A stretch of 64,000 nucleotides of DNA from WHSW01 sp963846565 (GTDB lineage Bacteria > Actinomycetota > Thermoleophilia > Solirubrobacterales > 70-9), in NCBI GenBank assembly GCA_963846565.1, contig CAWJWL010000005.1, forward strand, positions 620,001 to 684,000, in the 5' to 3' direction. Within the stretch, counting starts at the first letter, position 1. Each line of letters starts with the position of its first letter. The notes under the pieces are model-generated. The model searched no databases and had not been told where the DNA came from. It worked only from the letters and a program-made list of their open reading frames with translations. A program made the translations under genes and the position numbers. Positions 1 to 7,939 of the stretch are shown piece by piece.

Positions 1-598
1 CGTCCTCGGTGGTGAGCGACCCGCGCGCCACGCGGCGGTCCGGGAGCGGCTCTCAGAGATCGACGGCGTCGACCTGTTCGTCTGGCTCGCCGACTCCAAG
101 GGGGACCCGGTCGAGCGCCCGAACTCCGGCCGTCCGGATGCGGCCGAGGCAGTCGTCGAGCGCGCCGGCGCCGAGCTTCGCTTCCGGCCCGGTGGCCCGG
201 TGCGCGACCGGCGTGCGGGAGAGTGGCGGGTAAGCGGCGAGCTCGCGGCGCTGGAGGCGTCGAGCGACGACGGCGTCTTCGAAAGTGAGCGCTACCCGGA
301 TGCGCTCGCCCGGATCTGGTCGGCACTGCACGCGCCCCAGGCCGCCGACTTGATCATCTCCGCCGCGCCCGGCTACGAGCTCGTCGACTGGGGCGGCGTC
401 ACCCATTGTCCGGGTGGCAGTCACGGCTCGCTCGACGCGGGCGACTCGCTCGGTCCGCTCCTCCTCTGCGGCCTCGAGCCCGGCATCGCCGGCTCGCGCG
501 AGCAGTGGGCGCTCCGCGACGTCGCCGAGCTCATTTTCGATCACTTCGGCCTCGCCGCCGACGGTCCCGTCGAGCGTGCGGCCGGGGCGCGGCGATGA
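1..598 (+). CDS. Alkaline phosphatase/phosphodiesterase-superfamily protein, C-terminal part
   Basis: The window opens inside this gene; the reading frame starts at base 2 and about 198 codons remain. The visible part has a histidine-containing stretch, GSHGSLDAGDSLGPLLLCG (about 60 residues before the end). It resembles the last metal-binding His and the strand after it in type I phosphodiesterase / nucleotide pyrophosphatase-like enzymes of the alkaline phosphatase fold. Phrases such as SERYPDALARIWSAL and ADLIISAAPGYEL also fit that fold. The stop overlaps the start of the next gene (ATGA), so the two are probably co-transcribed. The substrate cannot be read from this fragment. The family call rests on the His motif and general pattern, without the N-terminal metal ligands. 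Confidence 0.6.
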   Translation, partial: VLGGERPARHAAVRERLSEIDGVDLFVWLADSKGDPVERPNSGRPDAAEAVVERAGAELRFRPGGPVRDRRAGEWRVSGELAALEASSDDGVFESERYPDALARIWSALHAPQAADLIISAAPGYELVDWGGVTHCPGGSHGSLDAGDSLGPLLLCGLEPGIAGSREQWALRDVAELIFDHFGLAADGPVERAAGARR

Positions 599-1083
599 GC
601 GCCCCGGAGCGCAGCGAGGTGCCGACGGAGCCCACGAGCGAGACCTCGCGGGCCGCCGACTGGACCTGGGGGCTGATCCGCCGCATCCATCTCGGCACGC
701 GGAAGCCGGACAACTGGATGCAGCTGTTCAAGTTCGGCCTCGTCGGCGCCTCAGGCTACGTCGTCAACCTGATCGTCTTCGCGCTGCTCACCGGAGCCGC
801 GGACGTCCACCACATCCCCGCCGCGATCGGCGCCTTCGGCGTCGCGGTGACCAACAACTTCGCCTGGAACCGGGAGTGGACCTTCCGGGCCCGCGACGGC
901 CACGCCGGCTTTCAGGCCGCCCGCTTCTTCGCCGTCTCGCTGGTCGGTCTCGGCTTCAACCTCGCTCTGCTCGAGTTGCTCGTCTCCGCCGCCGGCATGC
1001 CCGAACTCCCCGCGCAGGCGCTCGCCGTGGCCCTGGCGATGCCGGTCAACTTCGTCGGCAACAAGCTGTGGACGTTCGTGTAG
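595..1083 (+). CDS. GtrA-like membrane protein
   Basis: Small four-helix membrane protein of 162 residues. After a charged N-terminus of about 40 residues comes the GtrA/DPMS pattern: FKFGLVGASGYVVNL (helix 1), a second helix ending near NNFAWNREWTFR, and C-terminal helices ending in NFVGNKLWTFV. The repeated N-x-x-W-TF motifs are typical of GtrA. The family is linked to flipping of polyprenyl-linked sugars or to glycan decoration. The start is ATG at 595, overlapping the upstream stop by four bases. The downstream gene begins inside this one at 1068. The neighbouring GT-C-like protein suggests a shared role in cell-surface glycosylation, which is inference. Confidence 0.85.
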   Translation: MSAPERSEVPTEPTSETSRAADWTWGLIRRIHLGTRKPDNWMQLFKFGLVGASGYVVNLIVFALLTGAADVHHIPAAIGAFGVAVTNNFAWNREWTFRARDGHAGFQAARFFAVSLVGLGFNLALLELLVSAAGMPELPAQALAVALAMPVNFVGNKLWTFV

Positions 1084-2792
1084 CGCTCGTCCTTGCGTCG
1101 CTCGCCGCGTCGCTCGTGATCTCGAGCTCACCGGCCGCCGCGCAAAGCGACGCGCCGCCGACGACCCCCGGCTCGACTCTGCCGGCGCCGATCCCGCCCG
1201 GCTACTACCCGCCCACGCCGGCCGGCTACGAGATCAGCGCTCGCGAGGCCATCGAGATCGCGGGCACGGATCGCCACGTGATCGAGCAGACGCTCTCCCA
1301 CGGCCGCCTCGTGACCGCGATCGAGACGCGGGAGAACACGACGTGGCAGGTCGGCTTCAAGGACGGCGATCGCGAGGTGGCACAGGTGATCGTCGACGGC
1401 CGCAGCGGCACGGTGCTCGAGTCGTGGACCGGCGAGCAGGTCGCGTGGCCGATGGCTCGCGGGTACGAGGGGCAGTTCGGACACAAGCTGAACGCGGCGT
1501 GGGTCTGGATTCCGCTCAGCGTGATCTTCTTCATCGGCCTGCTCGATTGGCGGCGCCCGTGGCGCATCGCCCACCTCGACCTGCTCGTCCTGCTCTCGTT
1601 CGGCGTCTCCCACGTGTTCTTCAACCGCGGGGAGATCGGTGTCTCCGTGCCGCTCGTCTATCCGGTGCTCGCGTACCTGCTGGCGCGCATGCTCTGGATC
1701 GGCTTTCGCGGCGGCGAGGGCCTGCGTCCGACAATCCCGGTCGGCTGGCTCGGTGTGGCCGCGATCTTCCTGGTCGTCTTCCGGCTCACGCTCAACATCG
1801 CGGACTCGGGCGTCATCGACGTCGGCTACGCAGGCACGATCGGAGCCGACCGGATCACCCACGGCGACGTCGTCTGGGGGGAGGGGGTGTTCCCCGACAA
1901 CAACCCCTTCGGCGACACCTATGGCCCGGCCAACTACTACGCCTACGTCCCCTTCGAACTCGCGCTCCCGTGGAGCGGCGAGTGGGACGAGCTCGGCGCC
2001 TCCCATGCGGCCGCCATCGCGTTCGACCTCGCCACCGTACTCGGCCTGATCGCGTTCGGCGCCCGCCGCCGCCCTGGTCGCGAGGGCCACGGACTGGCCG
2101 CCGTCCTCGCCTTTGGCTGGCTCGCGTTTCCCTACTCGGCCTTCGCCCTGCAGTCGAACTCGAACGACACGCTTCTCGCCGCGCTGGTGGTCTGGAGCCT
2201 GGTCGCTTTCGCTCGTCCCGCCGTTCGCGGGGCTCTGGTCGCCGCGGCCCTCTGGGTCAAATTCGCGCCCCTCGTTCTCGCGCCCTTGTTCGCCGTTGGC
2301 GAACAAGGGCTGCGGGAACAAATGCGCGCCACCTCCTCCGCTTCGCGTCCGGGGGTGTCGCGGTTCGTGTCAGCACGGCCAACGCTTATCTTCGCCGCCG
2401 CATTCGCCGTGGCGAGCGTCGCGCTTCTTGCCTATCCGGCGCTCGATTCGGGCCTGGTGACGTTCTGGGAGCGCACCGTCTCGAGCCAGCTCGAGCGGAC
2501 CTCGCCCTTCAGCATCTGGGGTCAGGTCGACGGGATCGAATGGGCGCAGAAGACGGTCCTCGTCCTCGCGGGCCTGCTGGCCTTGGCGTTCGCATTCGTC
2601 CCGCGCCGCCGCTCCGTGGTCCAGGTCGCCGCGCTCGCTGCGGCACTGTTGATCGCGGTCCAGCTTGCCGCAGACCACTGGTTCTATCTCTACATACCGT
2701 GGTTCCTGGGGCCGATGCTGATCGCGTTTGCGGCCTCCGAGCCGCGGTCGGGTTCGATCGCGCTCGAGGGCAGGGAGCGATCAGACTGGTGA
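1068..2792 (+). CDS. PepSY-like domain fused to polytopic GT-C/GT87-like membrane protein
   Basis: Protein of 574 residues. The GTG at 1068 is the only start placed in front of a clear signal peptide (ALVLASLAASLVISSSPAAA), and it overlaps gtrA by 16 bases. A Pro-rich linker is followed by a PepSY-like region (about residues 50-115, with the WQVGFKDGDREVAQVIVD strand pattern), then about ten membrane helices. FPDNNPFGDTYGPANYYAYVP and LWVKFAPLVLAPLFA resemble membrane mannosyltransferase-like (GT87/DUF2029) proteins. The likely role is transfer of a lipid-linked sugar on the outer face of the membrane. A strange charged stretch of about 30 residues (about 406-435, after APLFA) coincides with a perfect 13-bp DNA hairpin and may be an insertion into a membrane loop. 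Confidence 0.6.
   Translation: MDVRVALVLASLAASLVISSSPAAAQSDAPPTTPGSTLPAPIPPGYYPPTPAGYEISAREAIEIAGTDRHVIEQTLSHGRLVTAIETRENTTWQVGFKDGDREVAQVIVDGRSGTVLESWTGEQVAWPMARGYEGQFGHKLNAAWVWIPLSVIFFIGLLDWRRPWRIAHLDLLVLLSFGVSHVFFNRGEIGVSVPLVYPVLAYLLARMLWIGFRGGEGLRPTIPVGWLGVAAIFLVVFRLTLNIADSGVIDVGYAGTIGADRITHGDVVWGEGVFPDNNPFGDTYGPANYYAYVPFELALPWSGEWDELGASHAAAIAFDLATVLGLIAFGARRRPGREGHGLAAVLAFGWLAFPYSAFALQSNSNDTLLAALVVWSLVAFARPAVRGALVAAALWVKFAPLVLAPLFAVGEQGLREQMRATSSASRPGVSRFVSARPTLIFAAAFAVASVALLAYPALDSGLVTFWERTVSSQLERTSPFSIWGQVDGIEWAQKTVLVLAGLLALAFAFVPRRRSVVQVAALAAALLIAVQLAADHWFYLYIPWFLGPMLIAFAASEPRSGSIALEGRERSDW
2282..2310. repeat. Perfect 13-bp inverted repeat inside a coding region
   Basis: The arms at 2282-2294 and 2298-2310 (GCCCTTGTTCGCC and its exact complement) are separated by three bases. 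The hairpin lies in frame inside the GT-C-like gene and starts the charged insertion-like segment. No second copy was seen in the window. Confidence 0.8.
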
Positions 2793-2877
2793 AGAAGGGC
2801 GTATTCGCAGCCGCAGCAGCGAGCGCCGTGAACCTGGCGAGGACTGCATCGACCTCGCGGTGATGCCTGGGCGTCGT

Positions 2878-3660
2878 CTAGTCCTCGGGCGCCGGCTCGA
2901 GCACCTGCTCGATCGAGGCCGCGAGTCCGTCGGCGCCGACCTCGACGACGACGCCGTTCACCCAGATGTCCTCGTCCGCCGTCTCGAAGCGGACGGGCAT
3001 CTGCGTGCGGAAACCCTCGAGCGCCTGCTCCCAGCGCACCCCGAGCACGCTCGTCCGCGAGCCGGTCATGCCGACGTCGGAGATGAACGCGGTGCCCTTC
3101 GGGAGCACCCGGGCGTCGGCCGTTGGCACATGTGTGTGGGTGCCGACGACGGCTCCGGCCCGGCCGTCGAGGTGCCATCCCATGGCCACCTTCTCGGAGG
3201 TCACCTCGGCGTGGAAGTCGACGAAGACCACGTCGGCGTCGCCAGCCACCCGATCGAGCAGCGTGTCGGCCTCCGGGAATGGTGAGCGCGCCGCCCGCAG
3301 GTCGACCTGGCCGATCAGGTTGATGACCGCGACCCGGGTGCCGCCGACGTCGACGAGCGTATGGCCGCGCCCCGGATTGCCGGTCATGAAGTTCGCCGGC
3401 CGCACGACGCGCTCGTCGCGATCGAGGTAGTCGAAGACCTCACGGCGGCGGAAGGCGTGGTTGCCGAGCGTGATCACGTCGGCGCCGATCGAGAACAGGT
3501 GCTCGGCCGTCTTCTGGGTGATTCCGAGCCCACCGGCGCTGTTCTCACCGTTGACGATCACCAGGTCGGGCGCGTGGCGCTCGCGTAGCCCCGGCATCGC
3601 GCGAGCGAGCCCGGCGCGACCGGGCGACCCGATCACATCGCCGATGAACAGCACCTTCAT
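2878..3660 (-). CDS. YmdB/TIGR00282-family metallophosphoesterase
   Basis: Full-length protein of 260 residues. The metal-binding blocks of the YmdB family are all present: GDVIGSPG (7-14), NGEN (37-40), GNHAF (66-70), DFHAE (148-152) and GTHTHVPTAD (173-182). Characterised members are cytosolic dinuclear-metal phosphodiesterases acting on 2',3'-cyclic nucleotides and affecting RNA turnover. ATG at 3660 is followed at once by the conserved KVLFIGDVIG. A TACGCT box lies nine bases upstream of the start (3670-3675), so the transcript may be leaderless. It is divergent from the ABC transporter operon, with 52 bases between the start codons. Confidence 0.92.
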   Translation of the reverse strand: MKVLFIGDVIGSPGRAGLARAMPGLRERHAPDLVIVNGENSAGGLGITQKTAEHLFSIGADVITLGNHAFRRREVFDYLDRDERVVRPANFMTGNPGRGHTLVDVGGTRVAVINLIGQVDLRAARSPFPEADTLLDRVAGDADVVFVDFHAEVTSEKVAMGWHLDGRAGAVVGTHTHVPTADARVLPKGTAFISDVGMTGSRTSVLGVRWEQALEGFRTQMPVRFETADEDIWVNGVVVEVGADGLAASIEQVLEPAPED

Positions 3661-3669
3661 CCGCGTGGG

Positions 3670-3675
3670 AGCGTA
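3670..3675 (-). promoter_or_regulatory. -10-like box TACGCT for the YmdB-type gene
   Basis: TACGCT on the minus strand ends nine bases before the ATG, and no Shine-Dalgarno sequence lies between. It fits the leaderless pattern seen across the window. Confidence 0.4.
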
Positions 3676-3699
3676 GCCCGCGGGGGTCGGCGGCCCGGC

Positions 3700-3705
3700 T
3701 AGCCT
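3700..3705 (+). promoter_or_regulatory. -10-like box TAGCCT for the ABC transporter operon
   Basis: TAGCCT ends seven bases before the GTG at 3713. No Shine-Dalgarno sequence is visible, so transcription probably begins at or next to the start codon. Confidence 0.5.
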
Positions 3706-3712
3706 CTCCGCG

Positions 3713-4432
3713 GTGAACGACGCGCCCCCCGCCGCCCCGGTGCTCGAGGTGCGCGGCCTCTCGAAGGCGTTCGGCGAGCGCCCGGCCCTTCGCGACGCCT
3801 CCTTCGCCGTCGCCCCGGGTGAGCTGCTCGCCGTGATCGGGCCCAACGGCGCCGGCAAGACGACGTTGCTCTCGATTCTCGCCGGGATCCTGCGGGCCGA
3901 CGCCGGTGAAGTCTCACTCGCCGGCGAGCTCGGCTGGGTCCCGCAGCAGGCGGCGCTGTACCGCCGCCTGACGGTGGGGGAGAACCTACGGCTCTTCGCC
4001 CGGCTCGAACGGATCGAGGACGTCGAGGACGCGGTCGCGCGGATGCTCGAGCAGACCGGCCTCTCCGACCGGGTCGACGACCCGGTCGGGACGCTCTCCG
4101 GCGGCAACCAGCAGCGGGTCAACATCGCGATCGGGTTGCTCAGCTCGCCCGCGGTTCTGCTCCTCGACGAGCCCTCGACCGGGCTCGACCCGCGACAGCG
4201 CGAGCGGCTCTGGGAGTACGTCACCGGCCTCGCCGCGGAGGGCACGAGCGTCGTCTACACGACCCACCACCTGCACGAGGCCGAGCGCTACAGCCACCGC
4301 GTGCTCGTCCTCGCCGACGGGGAGGACGTCTTCGACGGCACGGCGCCGGAGCTTCATGCGGCGGTCGAGAGCACCGCCGAGGGCGACTTCGAGGCGGCGT
4401 TCGTCGCCTTCCTACGTGAACGAGGGCACTGA
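3713..4432 (+). CDS. ABC-2 type transporter, ATP-binding protein
   Basis: Nucleotide-binding subunit of 239 residues for an exporter. Walker A is GPNGAGKT (43-50). The Q-loop is within WVPQQAALY, the signature is LSGGNQQR, and Walker B is VLLLDEPSTGLDP, followed by the switch His in TTHHLHEAERY. The last pattern is typical of the CcmA/DrrA/NatA type that pairs with ABC-2 permeases. GTG at 3713 follows the TAGCCT box by seven bases. The permease starts two bases after the stop, so the two subunits form an operon. The substrate is unknown; drug, lipid or sodium export are all possible. Confidence 0.93.
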   Translation: MNDAPPAAPVLEVRGLSKAFGERPALRDASFAVAPGELLAVIGPNGAGKTTLLSILAGILRADAGEVSLAGELGWVPQQAALYRRLTVGENLRLFARLERIEDVEDAVARMLEQTGLSDRVDDPVGTLSGGNQQRVNIAIGLLSSPAVLLLDEPSTGLDPRQRERLWEYVTGLAAEGTSVVYTTHHLHEAERYSHRVLVLADGEDVFDGTAPELHAAVESTAEGDFEAAFVAFLRERGH

Positions 4433-4434
4433 CC

Positions 4435-5793
4435 GTGCGCTGGCTGCTGCTCAAGGATCTGCAGATCCTGCGCCGCTCGCCGCTGATCGCGACCCTGCTC
4501 GTCGTCTACCCCGTCGCCCTCGGGCTCCTGATCGGCTTCGCCCTCTCCGGGGACGACGGCAAGCCCAGGGTCGCGTTCCTGAACGAGGTCCCGAACGAGG
4601 ACGAGATCGTCGTCGGCGGTGGCGAGGAGGGAATCGATCGCGGCATCGCCCGCGGCGAGCTCTGCAAGCGGGTCGAGTGCGTCGACGTCGACTCGCGCGA
4701 GGAGGCGGAGGAGAAGGTCGAGAGCGGAGACGTCCTCGGCGCCCTGATCCTGCCGCCGGACCTGCTCGACAAGCTCGCCTCGCTCGCCTCGCTGAACCCG
4801 CAGCAGCCGACGGTCGACGTGCTCGTGAACGAGGACGACCCGGTGAAGGCGCAGCTTGTCGACGACCGGATCCAGGCCCTCGTCACCGAGGCGAACCTGA
4901 TCCTCTCCCAGCGGATCTCCGGCCAGGCGGCGACCTACCTCGACCTCCTGATCGAGGGCGGCAGCTTCAGCCTGCCGCTGATCGGCGAGCTCGACATCCT
5001 CGGGCTCAGGAAGGCGGGGGCCATGCTCGACGTCGTCGCCGACGAGCTGCCGCCGCAGAGTCCTGCGACCGAGGCACTCGAGCGGGTGATCCGGTTCGCC
5101 GACCTCGCGCGCGAGAACCTCGACTTCGCGCTGCCGTTGCTCGGCGCGGTGGCCGAGCCGATCGCGGTCGAGAAGGTCGTCGTCGCGGGGGAGACCTCGG
5201 AGCTCGACACGTTCGCGATCGCGGTCGCCGCGACGGTCACCCTGATGTTCGTCACCGTGCTCCTCGTCGCCGGCTCGCTCGCCCTCGAGCGCGAGGAGAA
5301 CGCCTTCGCGCGGATTACGCGCGGCCTCGTCGGGCCGGGGGGGTTGCTCGCCGAGAAGGTGCTGCTCGGCGTCGTCGCGTCGCTCTTCGTCACCCTGCTG
5401 CTGCTGGTGGCCCTGACGCCCCTGGTCTCGATCGAGTGGGGCCGCGCGCCGTTGATCCTGCTCGCGGCGCTGGCCGGCGGGGCGGCCTTCGCGGCGTTCG
5501 GGGCCGCAATCGGCGGCGCCACCCGGGAGGTGCGCGCGAGCTCGTTGCTCGCCTTCATGATCTCGCTGCCGATCGCGTTCCTGTCGCTGGTCCCGAGCGG
5601 AACGGTCGGCGGCGCCGTCTACGACGTGATCCTCGTGATCCGGGCGCTGTTCCCGTTCGAGCCGGCGCTCGACGCGATCGAGGGTGGCCTCGACGACGCC
5701 GGCCCCGACGTCGCCGTCGCGCTCGCGCACCTCGCGGCGATCGCCGCCGCGTACTCGCTCCTCGCCCGCCTCGCCCTGCGCCGCTTCGTCTGA
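4435..5793 (+). CDS. ABC-2 type transporter, permease protein
   Basis: Membrane subunit of 452 residues. One N-terminal helix (about 20-40) is followed by an extracytoplasmic domain of about 200 residues, then five or six helices beginning near TFAIAVAATVTLMFVTVLLVAGSL. This one-helix, large-loop, helix-bundle layout is that of ABC-2/YhgE-NatB-like permeases. The sequence LALEREENAFARITRGLV is the amphipathic coupling region usual after the second helix. The gene starts with GTG two bases after its ATPase partner. It probably exports a hydrophobic compound or lipid; nothing in the sequence fixes which one. Confidence 0.88.
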   Translation: MRWLLLKDLQILRRSPLIATLLVVYPVALGLLIGFALSGDDGKPRVAFLNEVPNEDEIVVGGGEEGIDRGIARGELCKRVECVDVDSREEAEEKVESGDVLGALILPPDLLDKLASLASLNPQQPTVDVLVNEDDPVKAQLVDDRIQALVTEANLILSQRISGQAATYLDLLIEGGSFSLPLIGELDILGLRKAGAMLDVVADELPPQSPATEALERVIRFADLARENLDFALPLLGAVAEPIAVEKVVVAGETSELDTFAIAVAATVTLMFVTVLLVAGSLALEREENAFARITRGLVGPGGLLAEKVLLGVVASLFVTLLLLVALTPLVSIEWGRAPLILLAALAGGAAFAAFGAAIGGATREVRASSLLAFMISLPIAFLSLVPSGTVGGAVYDVILVIRALFPFEPALDAIEGGLDDAGPDVAVALAHLAAIAAAYSLLARLALRRFV

Positions 5794-5875
5794 GCGCGGC
5801 GCGCGTGGCGTCGTCCACCCCGGGCTGGGCGTTTCGGCTGTGCTCGCCGATGGTGGCCGACACGGGGCCTGACTC

Positions 5876-5881
5876 TAGAAT
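5876..5881 (+). promoter_or_regulatory. -10-like box TAGAAT for the hemB operon
   Basis: TAGAAT ends exactly seven bases before the GTG of hemB. No Shine-Dalgarno sequence is present between them, which suggests a leaderless hem transcript. Confidence 0.55.
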
Positions 5882-5888
5882 CCGCCCC

Positions 5889-6860
5889 GTGAGCTTCCCC
5901 GCCACGCGGATGAGGCGCCTGCGCCGCACCGGTGCACTGCGCGACCTCGTTCGTGAAACCGAGCTTTCGGCCCGCCACCTGATCCAGCCGCTCTTCGTCG
6001 TCGCCGGCGAGAACGTGCGCGAGCCGGTTGCCTCGATGCCGGGCGTCGAGCGCTTCTCGATCTCGGAGCTCGTCGCCGAGGCCACGGAGATCCGGGCCGC
6101 CGGGATCAACGCCGTGATCCTCTTCGGGATCCCCTCGGCGAAGGACGAGATGGGTAGCGGCGCCTACGACGACGAGGGCGTCGTGCAGATGGCGGTTCGC
6201 GCACTCAAGGAGGCCCATCCGGACCTCACGGTGATCACGGACGTTTGCCTGTGCGAGTACACCTCGCACGGCCATTGTGGCTTCGTGCGCGACGGCGAGA
6301 TCGACAACGACATCTCCGTCGAGCTGCTGGCGAAGACCGCGATCTCGCACGCCGAGGCGGGCGCCGACGTGGTCGCCCCGAGCGACATGATGGACGGCAG
6401 GATCGGCTCGATCCGCCACCAGCTCGACGAGGAGGGTCACCCGGACACGCCGATCATCGCCTACTCCGCGAAGTACGCCTCCGCCTTCTACGGGCCGTTT
6501 CGCGAAGCGGCCGAAGCGGCGCCGCAGTTCGGCGACCGCCGCTCCTACCAGATGGATCCGGCGAACGGGCGCGAGGCACTGCGCGAGGCGCGCCTCGACG
6601 TCTCCGAGGGCGCCGACATGGTGATGGTGAAGCCCGCCCTGCCCTATCTCGACGTGATCAGCGCAATCCGCGAGGATCTCGATCTGCCGATCGCGGCGTA
6701 CCAGGTCTCCGGCGAGTACTCGATGCTGAAGGCCGCGGCGCTGAATAACTGGATCGACGAGCCCGCCGCGGTGCTCGAGACGCTGACCGCGATCCGCCGC
6801 GCCGGCGCCGACGTGATCTTCACCTACTACGCGAAGGAGGCCGCCGCGTGGCTGGAGTAG
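5889..6860 (+). CDS. hemB: Delta-aminolevulinic acid dehydratase (porphobilinogen synthase)
   Basis: Condenses two molecules of 5-aminolevulinate to porphobilinogen in the cytosol. The protein has 323 residues, the usual length. The zinc-site cysteines are in DVCLCEYTSHGHCG (C120, C122, C130), and the two active-site lysines are in SAKYAS (K195) and MVKPALPY (K248). The metal and substrate loop APSDMMDGRI is present. The GTG at 5889 is chosen because a TAGAAT box lies seven bases upstream; an ATG at codon 8 is the alternative. The next gene starts inside this one, so hemB, the siroheme decarboxylase and hemL form one operon. Confidence 0.97.
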   Translation: MSFPATRMRRLRRTGALRDLVRETELSARHLIQPLFVVAGENVREPVASMPGVERFSISELVAEATEIRAAGINAVILFGIPSAKDEMGSGAYDDEGVVQMAVRALKEAHPDLTVITDVCLCEYTSHGHCGFVRDGEIDNDISVELLAKTAISHAEAGADVVAPSDMMDGRIGSIRHQLDEEGHPDTPIIAYSAKYASAFYGPFREAAEAAPQFGDRRSYQMDPANGREALREARLDVSEGADMVMVKPALPYLDVISAIREDLDLPIAAYQVSGEYSMLKAAALNNWIDEPAAVLETLTAIRRAGADVIFTYYAKEAAAWLE

Positions 6861-7939
6861 GGGCGAAGGCGCCCCAGCCGAAGGTTCGCTCGCGCAAGGA
6901 CGGCGCCGCGATCGCGCTCGACGACGCCGACAAGCGGCTGATGAACCTGCTCCAGTCGCGGTTCCCGCTCAGCGAGACGCCGTTTTCGGGCATCGCCGCC
7001 GCGGCCGAGATGCCGGTGGCCGAGGTCCTCGAGCGCACCCAGCGGCTGCTCGACGAGCGAATCATCCGCGAGATCACGCCGATCTTCGACACCCGCGCGC
7101 TCGGCTACGAATCGATGCTCGTCGCCGCGAAGGTGGATGCGGAGCACCCGCACCGCGCGGCGAAGATCATCAACTCCCACCCGGGCGTCTCCCACAACTA
7201 CCTGCGCACGCACGAGTTCAACCTCTGGTTCACGATCGCGACCCCGCCGGAGTCGGAGCTGGGCCTCCAGGGCACGCTCGACGTGCTCCAGCGCCTCACC
7301 GCCGCCGAGTCGATCCGCCAGCTGCCGACCCTCTGCCTGTTCAAGATCAACATGAACCTCGAGATGGAGAAGGGCACGGAGGCGCTCGCGGCGACGGCCG
7401 AGGCCGCGCCCCCGCGGGAGCTCGAGCCCCAGCCCTACGACGCGCGTGACATCGCCGTGATCCAGGCCCTCCAGGGACCGATGGACGCGAGCGAGCGCCC
7501 CTATGACGCGGCGGCCGGCGAGGTCGGGCTGAGCACGCCCGAGCTGCTCGCCCACCTCGAGGGCATGGTCGAGCGCAAGATCCTGCGCCGGGTGGCCGCG
7601 ATCCTCTATCACCGCCGGGCGGGCTTCTCCGCCAATGGGATGGGTGTCTGGCGCGTGCCCGAGGCCGAGATCTCCGACGTCGGCGGCCGCATGGCGGCGG
7701 TGCGGGGCATCTCGCACTGCTACCAGCGCCCGACCTATGCCGATTGGCCCTACAGCGTCTTCACCATGGCCCACGGGCGCTCGAAGGAGGAGTGCGACGC
7801 GATCCTGCAGTCGATCGCCGACGAGCACGACCTCCACGGCGAGGACCGGGCGACCCTGTACTCCTCGACGGAGTACAAGAAGATCCGGCTGCGCTACTTC
7901 ACCGATGAGTACGCGGCCTGGGAAGCTGAGTACGCCTAA
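6848..7939 (+). CDS. Two-module siroheme decarboxylase (AhbA-AhbB-like / NirDL-like)
   Basis: Protein of 363 residues with two AsnC/Lrp-like modules in tandem, each a winged helix plus a ferredoxin-like domain: about 25-175 and about 197-345. Module 1 carries HNYLRTHEFNLWFT (116-129). Module 2 carries CYQRP...DWPYSVFTMAHG (291-310). These are the hallmark sequences of AhbA and AhbB, which decarboxylate siroheme to 12,18-didecarboxysiroheme, and of NirD/L in haem d1 synthesis. Automatic pipelines often call such proteins AsnC-family regulators. The position between hemB and hemL, overlapping both, argues for an enzyme of tetrapyrrole synthesis. GTG at 6848 overlaps hemB by 13 bases. No ahbC, ahbD, nirJ or cysG homologue lies in the window, so the pathway remains inferred. 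Confidence 0.85.
   Translation: MAGVGAKAPQPKVRSRKDGAAIALDDADKRLMNLLQSRFPLSETPFSGIAAAAEMPVAEVLERTQRLLDERIIREITPIFDTRALGYESMLVAAKVDAEHPHRAAKIINSHPGVSHNYLRTHEFNLWFTIATPPESELGLQGTLDVLQRLTAAESIRQLPTLCLFKINMNLEMEKGTEALAATAEAAPPRELEPQPYDARDIAVIQALQGPMDASERPYDAAAGEVGLSTPELLAHLEGMVERKILRRVAAILYHRRAGFSANGMGVWRVPEAEISDVGGRMAAVRGISHCYQRPTYADWPYSVFTMAHGRSKEECDAILQSIADEHDLHGEDRATLYSSTEYKKIRLRYFTDEYAAWEAEYA

Noticed and set aside
2793..2863. A short frame, KKGVFAAAAASAVNLARTAS, after the GT-C-like gene
   Set aside because: Only about 24 codons, no promoter or ribosome binding site, and it lies between two convergent genes.
4354..5730. Long minus-strand frame opposite the ABC permease
   Set aside because: Low-complexity, Arg/Asp/Glu-rich translation with no motif; the plus strand has a complete permease.
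6848..7939. Calling this gene a plain Lrp/AsnC transcription factor
   Set aside because: It has two tandem modules with the siroheme decarboxylase signatures and sits inside the haem operon; ordinary Lrp proteins have one module of about 150 residues.
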